Shown: positions 50,079-60,679, counted from the stretch's first letter. The stretch: 64,000 nucleotides of DNA from Mesocentrotus franciscanus (GCA_037976565.1 CP137672.1:23157134-23221133), one strand, 5' to 3'. The notes: a model not told the origin generated them from the sequence alone. A program made the numbers and translations.

Positions 50079-50470
50079 TTAAAGGCATTGTTTAACAATG
50101 TTTCCAGTTTCACAAATCTGAGATGCATGGCCCTACCTGTTATCAGTGTCTGTGATATGGTGTAATATTGAAGCCCTAAAAAAAAAATTGCGCTTCAAAA
50201 TGATCATGAAGTGCTTCAAAAAAGTAAAAATCTTTGAGTGACCGGTTTTACCATACTCATTTTTCCCAATAGACTGTAGTGTTAACGTTGGGAAAACAGT
50301 TTTTTGAAATTTTGATGTCAATCATAGATATCTTGATAATCAGACGGGCGCTTGGCTTGTAAAAGTCGTGGGATTCATTTCTTACCTAAAGGGTTATAAT
50401 TATGATTGCAGCATGAGCTAAATCCAGGATTCTGTTTAGAATCAGAGGCAAAGTTACCTAATACCTTTAA
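50079..50470 (-). mobile_element. TTAA MITE, family R3, reverse copy, absent from unit B
   Basis: TTAA lies at 50079-50082 and 50467-50470. The sequence is the reverse complement of 33654-34037. In unit B the corresponding site near 57411 reads TTTTCCTTAAAAGTAGGC, a single TTAA with matching flanks, which is a clean empty site. Confidence 0.9.
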
Positions 50471-50631
50471 AAGAAGGTTAGTCCCAGAACCACGAGGGCC
50501 TGATTTACGAGGGAGCCCTGCAGCATGCATTGATTTTAATTATAAATGGTTACATGATGAATAATAGAAACATTATATTGCTGTTGCTGAAACAAAACAA
50601 AGAGTGGCACAATAATTTATGAAGAGCATTT

Positions 50632-50706
50632 TGTCTGTTGACAGCCAGAAGGGCGTAACTCATATACTTTGATAAAGAGGTAACGCCCTTCTGGCTGTCA
50701 ACAGAT
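50632..50706. mobile_element. R5 hairpin element, near-perfect stem
   Basis: TCTGTTGACAGCCAGAAGGG plus CGT is matched perfectly by its reverse complement 29 bases later, giving a 23-bp perfect stem. It is the best preserved R5 copy and could fold like a small-RNA precursor. Confidence 0.75.
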
Positions 50707-50839
50707 GACTTGTAAACTGTAAACCTAATCGGTGTATCATGCCACCATGCAAACCCTTACCTTTAAGGAACATTATTTTGATCTGAAAATCAATAGAAAC
50801 AAAAGGTGACATTTTAAAAGTTAAGTAAGAACAATATGT

Positions 50840-51240
50840 ACAAGGGTTTATTTATGTTTTGCCTCTCCCTCTCTCTTTGTTTTTTCTCTGTATATTGCCA
50901 CCTCCCCATCTCTCTTGCTAGTCTTGTCTGTTTCTATGTATCCAAGAGATATAGAAGAATGTAACATAGAGGGAGTATGACAGAGAGAGAGACAGACAGA
51001 CAGAGAGACAGATACAACAAACATAGATAGACAGACAGAGAGAAAAAGAGAGGTGATGGCGGGGAGGGGGTAAAGAGAGTTTGAAGGGAAGAGAAAAGGA
51101 GAATGGATTGGAGATAGAGAGAGGGGTGGGGGTGGGGAGAGATAGGGAGGAAGGAAGGCATGGACAGCGAGGGAGAGAGAAAAAAGGGAGACCGTAAGAC
51201 AGAACCCTAATAACATCGGCCACAAAAAAATGATAGAAAA
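50840..51240. repeat. GA-rich low-complexity region in unit A
   Basis: (GA)n and GACAGACAGA repeats flanked by pyrimidine-rich sequence. Frames of 75-125 codons on the minus strand are low complexity. Absent from unit B. Confidence 0.85.
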
Positions 51241-51940
51241 ATTACAGATACAAAAAGTACTTACATTATTATACCGAAATGTGTTTTACAGGTGAAGGGG
51301 TAAGTGTTCATGTTGCAGACGAGAAAAATAAAACAAAAGAAGGGAAACGTTCTTTAATGAAATAAATCCGAAGCTTCCTGTGGCATACCGCGAGCATATT
51401 CAAGACAGACTGAGGTGAATGATCAATAATAGTGACTGATACAAATAATTATGACCCGAACCAAACAGTACCAGTACCAGATTGGTGCCAGTGTTATTTT
51501 ATCCATTACATACTAGTGGGGAATCCCCATAAGCTAACTGGTTATAACAAGAGGGATTATTGACGTGCGTGGGTCAACAGTTCAGTTAAGCAGAAGTATC
51601 GCATGTCGCTGAATGTCGGTGGGAATTCCCACTCTCTACAAACAATTATCTGTTTTCGTACTCATATAACTCGTTATAATGTGTTATTGCGGACTGAAAC
51701 ATTACACCTCTCATTGGAAGCATAGTCGCCGTTAGAGCTACTTCGTAACGTAAGTCCCAAAGAAGAAGCGTAAAGTAATTTCATGTTGTACCGGGCCGGG
51801 TAGGCCCTATTATGAATAATCGTGGAATGCATTACATTTCACGATTTTCAGTGCAATACTAGCCAGATAAGTATTCACAAAAATGTTTGACACTTTTGAT
51901 TGAGTTGGCCTATTAAATCACCGATGTTTGTTTTTTTCCG

Positions 51941-51943
51941 CAG
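51941..51943 (+). promoter_or_regulatory. Splice acceptor before TRIM copy 1
   Basis: GTTTTTTTCCGCAG precedes GTCGTGTG; the exon begins at 51944 and the ATG is 23 bases further. Copy 2 has the same arrangement at 60657-60659 with a longer T-run. It implies an upstream non-coding exon that I could not locate. Confidence 0.6.
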
Positions 51944-51966
51944 GTCGTGTGATTGAATTGTCAACG

Positions 51967-53669
51967 ATGGCTACTTCCTTGAAGCAGGCTGTCCGTCAGA
52001 CCCTGGAGTGTCCTATCTGCCTGAGCTCCTTCAAGGAACCCAAGATCCTGACTTGCTCCGTTACCTTCAGCAAGGGTTGTCATGAGACTCTCCAGGAGTC
52101 TCATCGGAACAAAGACGTTCTGTTGTGTCCTACCTGCAGGGGGAAGACTTCGCTTCCTGGTGGAGATGTGGGTAGACTGCAATCAAACATAACAGTCAGA
52201 TCACTTGTTGAAGATGTGGAGACCCAAGGCCAAGACAAATCATTGCAAAGAAAATGGAACAAATGTCAAAAGCACGACGATGAAGAATGTTTTTGTATCG
52301 ACTGTAACAAGTACGTCTGCTTCAAGTGTGGCATATTAGAGCATGCAAAGAATGCTCACACTATCCTGGAAGCAGGCGCACATGAAACTGCGCAAAAGAA
52401 TAACGTCGAGGAGCTTGCATCTGAAGCGGATGCAAAGATACGCGACGTTGACAAGTATGTTACATTCGTTGTAGACCAGCGTAAATGGGTGCATAACGTT
52501 AAGGAACAACTCAAGGATGAAATAGATGCGGCTTTTGAGGAATCAGTTAAGAAGTTGCAGGAAAGAAAGACGGTGTTGAAAAATGAAGTTGATCACCAGC
52601 TAGGGGAACTTGAGATTTCATTGGGAGACATGGAGGAATCGGGTCGTAAGCAGATAGACCAGGTTAATAAAGTTCTGGAGTTGGTTAAGAATGGTCTCAG
52701 TTTTCCAATCCAGACAGAGGCTCTGACCTTACATAAGGCGATGTGTCAAGAGCTGCAAGAGCTTCTAAGCCGGATTGGGCCCGATGAGGAGCTGCCCAGA
52801 AGAACTGCTAGGGAAGTAAGAATTGTCTTCAGGAGTACTAGTGAGGGATCGAATGAACTCCAATTGGGCCAGCTTCGACAAAAGGAATCCAAATGGGTTC
52901 TGCGCACGGAAGATCCGCTGCCTGTTGGATGTTTCATGAACGGAATGGCAATATCACCAAACAATGAGATGGCTATTGGTTGCCAGAAGGGAGGAATATT
53001 CTTATATTCTTCTGAGGGTATCAAACAAGATCCCGTTCTAACATCTGTTAAAGTTTGTGCCTTACAGTTCATGCCTGATGGTAGATACGTCATACGCGAC
53101 ACTAATAACAGAATTTTCTTGTACTCGGAGCTTTGCGAAAAGCTTGATGTAACGTTTGAGACAATGGCTGATGCGAAAGGTTTGTTCGGCGGTCTCACTG
53201 TAGGCAAGTATGGCCTAATCTTCGTAGGTTACGATGTATGCAAGAAAATACAGGTATTTAAGCCAGCAGGGGGGAAGGCAGTTAGAGAGATAACGTATAA
53301 CGGATTTGTACCCGCGCAAATTTTGCGATGGCATCCAGTCAAGCGATTGTCTTCAAGAATTTTGGGAAAGAGGTACACGTGATCAACGATGTGTCTGGTG
53401 CTAGCATCCATAGCGTCAGCAAGGTTGATGAAAACCCTTACCCTGCTGTGTGTCAGGATGATTCAGTAATCATTGCATGGGTTAAGCACGATCCGGGTCT
53501 GTTGAGCATCGTTCAGTACACAAAAGAGCTGAACTACGTTAAAAACATTCTCACTGATTTCAAGATGACACCAAATCTAGAATGGTGCCATTTGCAAGAA
53601 TTCAAGACGGGAGAGATTGCTTTCTGCACTCTTGATAGGCTTTTCATCTTCCATGAGACATGGAAGTAA
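51967..53669 (+). pseudogene. TRIM-type gene (RING, B-box, coiled coil, NHL-like), copy 1, damaged
   Basis: TRIM proteins are RING-type ubiquitin ligases, many acting in signalling or innate immunity. From the ATG at 51967, RING cysteines are at 15, 18, 30, 38, 54 and 57. The expected His at 32 is Val and the expected Cys at 35 is Ser, so two zinc ligands are lost. The B-box is complete (C100, H103, C110, C113, C118, C121, H126, H131). A charged helical region at about 140-260 fits the coiled coil. From about 310 come beta-propeller repeats of NHL type (for example GLIFVGYDV..KIQVFKPAG). A 1-nt deletion at the T-run 53321-53324 (four T; copy 2 has five) shifts frame and ends translation at 53382. 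The homologous C-terminus continues in another frame from about 53328 to 53669. Relative to copy 2 it also lacks 12 nt in the RING and 24 nt (the CSNC part) before the B-box. An assembly error could cause the frameshift, but not the lost ligands. Confidence 0.8.
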
Positions 53670-53825
53670 GTTGCAGTTTTGCAGATGAAACGTGGAGTTT
53701 AACAAACTTACAAAACCCAAACAATTAAGATTGTTATTCGGTCAAGTAGAAAAATGCACCATAAATATTATTTACTCTTGCCTGGTATAACATGGCACAC
53801 ATTTTTATCATTACAATAATCACGA

Positions 53826-53983
53826 CCAGGAACCCGTTTAACAAAGCCTTTTTTCAATGACAAATGACAAAGTCAGTGACAAAATTCATCTGCTGATAAC
53901 CAATCAGAAGCAAGGATTTCACTGGCTTATAACAAAAACTATCATCTGTCACTGATGACAAGTTTTGTGAAATGGGGCCCAGG
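53826..53983. mobile_element. Small MITE with CCAGG duplication, absent from unit B
   Basis: The body is 53831-53978. CCAGG occurs at 53826-53830 and 53979-53983, but once in unit B (CACCGTGACCAGGTCTATG, about 62580-62598). The ends AACCCGTTTAACAAAGC and its loose complement TTTTGTGAAATGGGGC are inverted. Confidence 0.7.
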
Positions 53984-54490
53984 TCTATAAACCTATTTGG
54001 GTTCAAGGCAGGGTTGTGTAATGAATAACAGGATACAAAAGGCAAGAGAAAATACAAAGAAAATACAATAATGAAATTTAAACCATGGTGACTTTATGAG
54101 AAAGCATATCGCCAATATTAACAATTTTTATACCATAAGCATGTAAGAAATGAAATTTAATTTAATTTAAAATGTGGAATCTTTTACCTTATCACCGCCA
54201 CATAAGAAACACGTGTTTTATATCTTTTTAAGTGAATACATTCCTTTATACCTCCGCCTCAGCCATTTCAACATAATTAATATTCTTGTAGTGAATATGA
54301 GTGTTTTTCATCAAATTGGCAAGGATTGAGATGATGGAATCACACTACTAAACACATGATATATTATAATCCATCTGATTTGTATACTTTCGTCTTGATT
54401 ATATAAACAAAAAATGTTAATAATGTGTGTTTGAAAGCCAGGCACAGGTATGGAGTGGATGAAAAGTAAATATACTTTGAAACCTGTATC

Positions 54491-54704
54491 AGTATAAGAT
54501 ACAGGGCGTTGTGGCGTGCGCCTGTAATCCAGCTAACAATGGAAGTTACAAACTGATTCAGCCGAGGACGCAGGTTTGAAACTGAGTCACGTCTTCCGGA
54601 TGGTGACGTTAAAGGTCGGTCCCCAGACGTAAATAATCATATCTGATTGATACACGTCTGAAAAGTCCAATTACACACACACGCAGACACACACACAGTA
54701 TTAG
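54491..54704 (+). mobile_element. SINE with 7SL-RNA-like head
   Basis: The body is 54498-54697, flanked by AGTATAA (54491) and AGTATTA (54698), an apparent 7-bp duplication with one change. Unit A at about 48332 is uninterrupted (AACCTGTATATAAAGACTGC). The head GGGCGTTGTGGCGTGCGCC then TGTAATCCAGCTA closely resembles the 5' Alu domain of SRP (7SL) RNA. GCAGGTTTGAAACTGAG further on fits a B box. The tail is (CA)n. Which 7SL part is present beyond the first 40 bases is unclear, and a chance resemblance cannot be fully excluded. Confidence 0.6.
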
Positions 54705-54966
54705 ACTGCTCAAAGGAGACAAGAAAAGTGGTCTTTATAGGCAGTTGATCTTTATGTAGAGGTTCCTTTTAATTCTAAATAAAAAACATTTTTCAAAGGA
54801 AACGGAAAATATGCTCTTTATAGACAAATGGTCTTTCTAGACAGTTGGGTGCTAGAGCATATTTCACTCTATATCATTATATACCTTTGAGATTAAGAAA
54901 AAGTTATTGTCCACTGGTTGATACTCCTTTAAGCTGTGATATTGATTATTATTTAAGTGGAAATTT

Positions 54967-55318
54967 ATGATGATAATAATAATAATAGTTCGTCCTTATA
55001 TAGCGCATTTCAGGACCGCAGGCCCTCTCAATGCGCTTTACAGATATACATTATTACCCCGGTCATCGGATTCATGCTTACTCGCACACAATGTATGCAC
55101 ATTTTCCACTCCCTGGGGAGCATTCCAGCCAGTCGTCATTTTACAAGCGCCACTTGCTAATCAAACCACATTAACTTTCGCATCCCACCTGGGTGGAGAG
55201 TGGCAAATGTAGATCAATGTCTTGCCAAAGGACATTAGTGCCGCGGTGGGACTTGAACCGCAGACCTTGTGATCCACAGTCCGGTGACATATCCACTCGT
55301 CCACGGCACCTGATGAAT
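54967..55318 (-). mobile_element. tRNA-derived SINE
   Basis: On the minus strand the head (55309 to about 55239) reads GCCGTGGACGAGTGG (A box) to GGTTCAAGTCCCACCGCGGC (B box). The acceptor arms GCCGTGG and CCGCGGC pair as in a tRNA. The body shares GGCAAATGTAGATCAATGTC with 3675-3912. The 3' end has TGCGCTATATAAGGACGAAC and (ATT)n. TGATGATA at 54967 and TGATGAAT at 55311 look like target duplications. Unit A at about 48597 is empty (TGATGATAAATGGTAG). Confidence 0.85.
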
Positions 55319-55910
55319 TATAGATGTTGACATGTTATATATTTTTAGCAGTTATGCACTATTTTGGCATATTTCATTTCTAATATCCAAGCTTTGGCAA
55401 GTTTAAAATGTTACTTTAATAGGAATGCAGTTTATTTTGATGATAATCTTTTTTTTTCCTTTCATGGAATATTTTTATATTCACTAATTTATTTTTCTTT
55501 ATTCATAACAGATATATTTCTATATTTGAATGTTCACTTGTGAGGGTCTGTTAAAATCCCCTGGCATTTTTAAATCCTCATTATACCTTGGTCTAAAATT
55601 TTAAGTCAGGATTTCATAGCATTAACAAGGCTTTTGGAGAAAAAATATTTTAGATCCACAATTCCTGTAAAGTACTTCTTGTGTTTGTAATTCAACACAG
55701 AAGTTCCATATTATTGTTATCGTCATGAAGACAGTTTATAATATGAAGAAGTGGTCATATTTTTGTTTTGTTTATTGAACAAATACGTGACCAAATTAAG
55801 TAAGACTGCGAAAAACCTTGAATATACGAAGCTGTATTATCGAACTATTGATTTTGATAATGTAGTTATTAGTAGGTCAAAGGTTATGTTGTTGCCATTT
55901 TAGAGAGTTG

Positions 55911-56526
55911 TGTACAGTTTAAACGTAACTTTTTTTAAAGAAAAGTAGTACTTACATTCATATTTCCGTCCTCAAACGTGTTTTATTTGCAATTTTACAA
56001 GAATCATGTTTTCAATTTTACAATAATTGATATTTTTTACAGATTTGCCGAGACGGTTATTGTCTAATGTTACGAGTCATGTAAGCTGCCATCTTGAATT
56101 TGCCGATGTATACGTTATAAATACTATAATATACATTTATTTCATTATTTAAAATGTAAAATTTGTCCGATATTGTTACAATTTAAAAAAAATTTTTTTT
56201 ATTGATTGGGTTTGAGCCGAACTTGTTTTGATCAGCGCCTAGTACACACATGTATTCTTGTCTGGATTTAAATGGCGTCAGTGAAGTCGCGCGCCCCCCA
56301 CTTGAGAGGCATAATACACAAAGAAGGAAAATCAGAAAAAGTAAATATAGAACGAGCAATTATGACATGAAAATTAGGTACAAAATGACAAGTTAATTAG
56401 CTTGGGAAACGTTTACATTTTTCTGCCGAACATCCGAACCAGGCCTTTGCGTTCGGTTCGGTTCGGAAGTGCCATGTTCGGCGAACTTCCGTTCGGTTCG
56501 GCGGTTCGGCTACAGCACTAGTACAG
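55911..56526. mobile_element. 0.6-kb insertion in unit B with GTACAG duplication
   Basis: Unit A reads GTTGTGTACAGTGGATTTAC without a break. Unit B has GTACAG at both 55912-55917 and 56521-56526 with about 600 bp between. The right end, in reverse complement, begins TAGTGCTGTAGCCGAACC and contains GTTCGG repeats, as in some hAT ends. The left end (TTTAAACGTAAC) is not its complement, so the element is probably truncated or of another class. Confidence 0.6.
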
Positions 56527-57570
56527 TAGATTTACTTTCTCGTGATGAAGTGACTATAGAAGGTTTAGAAAAAACCCTTGCCAAACGTAAAGTACCTGTT
56601 TTTTAATGCAATTCTTAGATCTGCAAAGTCATAACTTTTGCTATGTAACATTTCCATATTTATCGATTGACATGTGCATGTAGATATTTGAAATAAGTAG
56701 CATTTTCTGATAAAATTGTACATTTCAGTATGTCTACAATGAAAGGATTTCTTCAATATTTGTAATTAACTGTGAATTCAGAGAAAATGTCTATTTTTAT
56801 GCACTGTGTATGTGTGTTATGAAATTCAATATCATCTTGCATATTGCTGAAATCAAGATTGTGTTTACAACGAATACTCAACGAATTTCAGATACCAAAA
56901 TTCACGTTTGTTTTGCAATTGTTTGTACAGAAAACTAGGACCATATAGGTATATTTGAATATGTTTTCGAATTTTTTTTCACTTTCATTAATTTTTTGAG
57001 AAAGTTTGTCATTACTATTATTTTATTTGTAATGAGATAATTGGTATTTTAGTGTGTAATATGTCTGCATTTGTTTATGCTGTATACAATTACAAAATAC
57101 CCCTCTTTGTCAGATGAATTTGTTGTGAACAGTATTTTGTTATTTTAATGAAAGATATTATTTGAAGTTTTATTTTTGCCATTTTTACGGAAACCTTCCT
57201 ACTGACTCTCTCTCATGCCATTGCTAACTTACAATAAATTTTATCTGAGGCAATCTCTAAACAAGGTCTGACTGTGTTCTTCTTATGAATGCATTTTTCT
57301 TCTGTGTGTGCCTGGATAGATTGTCATAATGATGTCATAATTGTGACATGATTAGCCGTGATTATTTGTGTAGTGATTTAGTATAATTATTATTCATTCA
57401 TTGTTTTCCTTAAAAGTAGGCTAGTCCCAGAACCACGATGGCCTGCTTTACAAGGGAGCCATGCAGTATGCATTGAGTATATAAATGGTTACATGGTGAA
57501 TAATAGAAACATTATATTGCTGTTGTTGAAACAAAACAAAGAAAATCACTATAATTTATGAGGAGCATTT

Positions 57571-57655
57571 TTATGCGCCTTGAGCATTTCTAGAGATGGA
57601 TATGTTGCACTTTATAAAGATTGCTATTATTATTATACCAATAGTTATGACCCTA
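57571..57655 (+). mobile_element. LINE 3'-tail-like sequence
   Basis: ATGCGCCTTGAGCATTT, then TTTATAAAGATTGC and a (TTA)n tail repeat the design of the LINE tail at 15050-15118. It lies where units A and B differ. Confidence 0.45.
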
Positions 57656-57700
57656 ACGAAACAGTACCAGTACCATATAGTGCCAGTGTTATTTATGCAC

Positions 57701-58069
57701 GTATCCGGATATCTACCCCCTGGACATCCACCCCAGGATAATCATCCTTAGGATAACCACCCTTTAGATCAACTACCCCCTAGGACAACATACCCCCTAG
57801 GGCAACCCCCCTCTAGGACGACTACCCCCTAGTGACAACTACCCCCGGACAACTACCCCCAGACAACTACCCCCTAGGATAGTTGTCTGGGGGTACGGTT
57901 GTCCTACAGGATGGTTGTCGTAGGGGGTATAGTTGTCCGGGGGTAGTTGTCCGGGGGTAGTTGTCCTAGAGGGTGGTTGCCCTAGGGCCCCTAGGGCTAG
58001 GGGGTAGTTGATCTAGAGGGTGGTTATCCGGGGGTGATTGTCCGGGGGTAGGCCGGTGTCCTAGAACCG
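57701..58069. mobile_element. Foldback element with tandem 16-bp repeats in inverted arms
   Basis: The left arm has about eight degenerate units of GGACAACTACCCCCTA and the right arm has the complement (TAGGGGGTAGTTGTCC) in similar number, joined near 57880. This is the architecture of foldback elements (long inverted ends made of short direct repeats). Unit A has only TGTTATTTTATCCATTAC at this point, so the element is an insertion. No coding sequence is present. Confidence 0.75.
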
Positions 58070-58718
58070 TTATCCAGTACATATTAGTGGGGAATTCCCA
58101 CTCCCAAGCTAACGAGAGGGATTGTTGACGCGCGTGGTTGAACGGTTCAGTCAAGCGGAAGTATCGTTGGTTGCTGAATGTCGGTGGGAATTCCCACTCT
58201 CTACGAACAATTTTTTGTCAATACTCATACAACTGGTTAGTTATTGTGGACTGAAACATTATCATGCGCCTCTTAATGGAAGCATAGTCGCCATTAGAGC
58301 TACTTCGTAACGTAAGTTCCAAAGAAGAAGCGTAAGGTAAATTATAAGGTAATTTCAAAATGGTGTACCGGCTAGTAGTAGTATGTAGGCCCCATTAACC
58401 GTGGAATGCATTGTTTCACGATTTCAGTGCAATATTAGCCAGCTAAGTATTCACACAAATGTTTGATACTGTAATGACCAAATGTCACGATTTTTAACTT
58501 TACTGAAATTGTACCTTATTTTTGCATATTGATGTAAACATGTTTAATATGTATTGCTTGCCCATTTTCAAAATGGCGATTAGGGAGACCTAATTTCCCT
58601 TGCGTGGTATTTTTCCCTTGCGTGGTATTTTTCCCTGTCTGGCTCACAGTCACAGAACTGTAAAATACGTATTTTGACAGTTCTGTGGTCTGGCTTTGCA
58701 GACATGTTTAAACGGGGT

Positions 58719-59882
58719 CCAGACAACCCGACCCAAAGACAGCTCGACCCTGGACAACCCGACCCAATACCCTGGACCGTATCCAGACACCTACCGCCTG
58801 GACATCCACCCCGGATAACCACCCCTAGGATAACCACCCTCTAGGACAACTACCCCCTAGGGCAACCACCCTCTAGGACGACTACCCCCGGACAACTACC
58901 CCCTGACAACTACCCTCAGACCATAGCTGCATTACTAGCTTGCTGTGTATTAAAACCTGCTCTTTTGATTCTCAACATTTCAAACACCACTGTACAAAAC
59001 TCAACTGATTTCACTCAAAATTGGTACTTAGTGACAATTGATGACACCTAAATAGCAGTAAAATACAATTTTTTTTCAACTTACCAATATGTTAGAAAGA
59101 ATAATTTGAAAATTCAAATCTTAAGTCTACTGTCAAACTTGCTTACAGCCACATCGTATTCATTGTGTGCATTTGTGTGTTATGTGTGTATTGACTGTTC
59201 ACGTGTGTAATTGCTGCCTATTAGCACATAGTACAGCGCTAGAGGTCAATACGCATTAGCATTGACTCTATGCTTTGCTGGAGTGCCCCCAGACAACTAC
59301 CCCTAGGACAACTACCCCGTAGGACAACTACCCCCTGGACAACTACCCTCCAGACAACTACCCCCTAGGAAATTTGTCCGGGGGAAGTTGTCCTAGAGGA
59401 TGGCAGTCGTAGGGGGTAAATGTCCGGGGGGTATTTTTCCGGGGGATAGTTGTCCTAGGGGGTAGTTGTCCGGGGGGTAGTTTTCCCGGGGGTAGTCGTC
59501 CTAGAGGGTGGTTATCCTAGGGGTGGTTATCCGGGGGGTCGTTGTCCAGGGGGTAGGTGTCCTAGAACCATCCTGGACAACTCAACCAGGTCGAGTTGTC
59601 CAGGGTGGGGTGCTTCGGCGGACAGCTTGACCCACTTTTTTCCCCTCTAAAAAAATATGGGTACAGCTTAGATTCCTTAGAATGATATATCTAATAATAA
59701 TCTGAGATATAAAACATGATAAAATAGGGTTAGGGATGGGGTTAGGGTTAGGATTAGGGTTAGGTTTAGGTGGCTGTCGCAAAAGGAAGTCTTTCCAAAA
59801 GTGGGTCGAGCCGTCGGCCTAAGCACCCCACCCTGGGCTGGGTTGTCCAGGGTCGGGCTGTCTTTGGGTCGGGTTGTCTAGG
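58719..59882. mobile_element. Larger two-layer foldback element inside the LTR
   Basis: Outer arms: AGACAACCCGACCCAAAGAC then AGCTCGACCCTGG on the left (58721) are complementary to 59840-59880 on the right. Inner arms: CCCC-oriented GACAACTACCCCC repeats at about 58785-58915 and 59285-59370, then GGGG-oriented repeats at about 59375-59560, as in 57701-58069. A third pair, TGGGTCGAG/CTCGACC-type with GGTGGGGTGCTT and AAGCACCCCACC, lies at 59595-59630 and 59805-59835. Unique spacers lie between. At least two foldback units appear nested. Confidence 0.7.
59725..59772 (+). repeat. Short interstitial TTAGGG-like tract
   Basis: About seven degenerate GGGTTA/GGATTA/GGTTTA units. The sequence is that of deuterostome telomeres, but the tract is short, imperfect and lies inside the foldback element. 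Confidence 0.7.
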
Positions 59883-60679
59883 ATTCTAAAATTCGTTAAA
59901 CAGGTACTGTCTGGTTCGTAAATGCGTTCTATTGTGACGTAGATTTTCCATTGTTACGTACAGCGCGAATGCTAGCATGTTAATTGTATACGTATATTTC
60001 AATTTTTTGTTGGTGATTGGGGCACCGGGCTCTTCTCACCATGACTTTGTGAGCACCACCAGTGGGAATTTTTGTATCGGCACATATAGACAATGTTGCT
60101 GTATTTTATATCGTGCCTGTTTGATTTTTTGTCCAACGAGAACTCAAACGACTTTGGCGGCGGACTTGCTTGTACCACTGCATCATTGTTTTGACAACTT
60201 TAACAGCAATTTGTTATCTCACATTGATCGACTCGTCATTTTATCTTCATCTTGCCGTATTCTCACATCTGTCTCTTCGATTGCTGTCATCCGTTTATTA
60301 TTTATTATTGTGTTGTGTTTTGTAATTTACAGGAGATTAATTGCTCCCGTTTTATCCAGTGATCATTGTTATATTTTATGTTGATTATTGAAGTCTAGGA
60401 GAGTCGTCCGCTCCCTTTGACATTTGGATATTCTGTGTATTTTTAGTGTGCCCTAACGATTATATGAACCTGGATTATTTGTTTTGATTATCCATATTAA
60501 ATCGCTGATATTTAATTGTACACCCTTATCGTTTGAGAGTGTGGTGTTTCTCGTGAGATCGTTAAGTTAAAAGGTAAAACCCCGCCTCGGGGAGTTCTAC
60601 AACACTTTTGATTGAGTTGCTCAGTTGGCCAATTAATTCACTGATTTTTTTTTTTGCAGGTCGTGTGCTTGAGCTGTCA

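Larger units (their letters stand above)
48320..54420 (+). repeat. Segmental duplication, unit A
   Basis: It is homologous in order to 54473-62990. Shared landmarks include GACTGCTCAAA, GCACTATTTTGGCATAT (about 48640/55360), GACCAAATTAAGTAAGACTG (about 49064/55788), ACAATGAAAGGATTTCTTC (about 49407/56727), the CCGCAG/TTGCAG acceptor and TRIM gene, and CATAAGCATGTAA downstream. Identity is roughly 85-95% by eye between insertions. Private to unit A are an R3 MITE (50079), a hairpin plus GA-rich block (about 50632-51400) and a small MITE (53826). Confidence 0.85.
58466..60605 (+). mobile_element. Probable solo LTR with nested foldback element
   Basis: The inserted sequence starts TGTAATGACCAAATG (58470) and ends GGGGAGTTCTACA (60601), that is TG...CA as in LTRs. 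It is flanked by ATAC and ACAC; unit A reads GTTTGACACTTTTG at the same place, so a 4-bp duplication with one change is likely. Without the nested element at 58719-59882 it is about 0.95 kb. No gag or pol sequence is seen, hence solo LTR. The 135-codon frame at 59977-60384 lies within it and has no recognised domain. Confidence 0.6.

Noticed and set aside
55239..55309. Possible functional tRNA gene (minus strand)
   Set aside because: The A and B boxes and acceptor stem are tRNA-like, but it is fused to a SINE body with a target duplication, so it is a tRNA-derived SINE head.
59977..60384. 135-codon frame rich in hydrophobic residues
   Set aside because: Lies in the probable solo LTR, absent from unit A, no gag/pol/env-like motif recognised.
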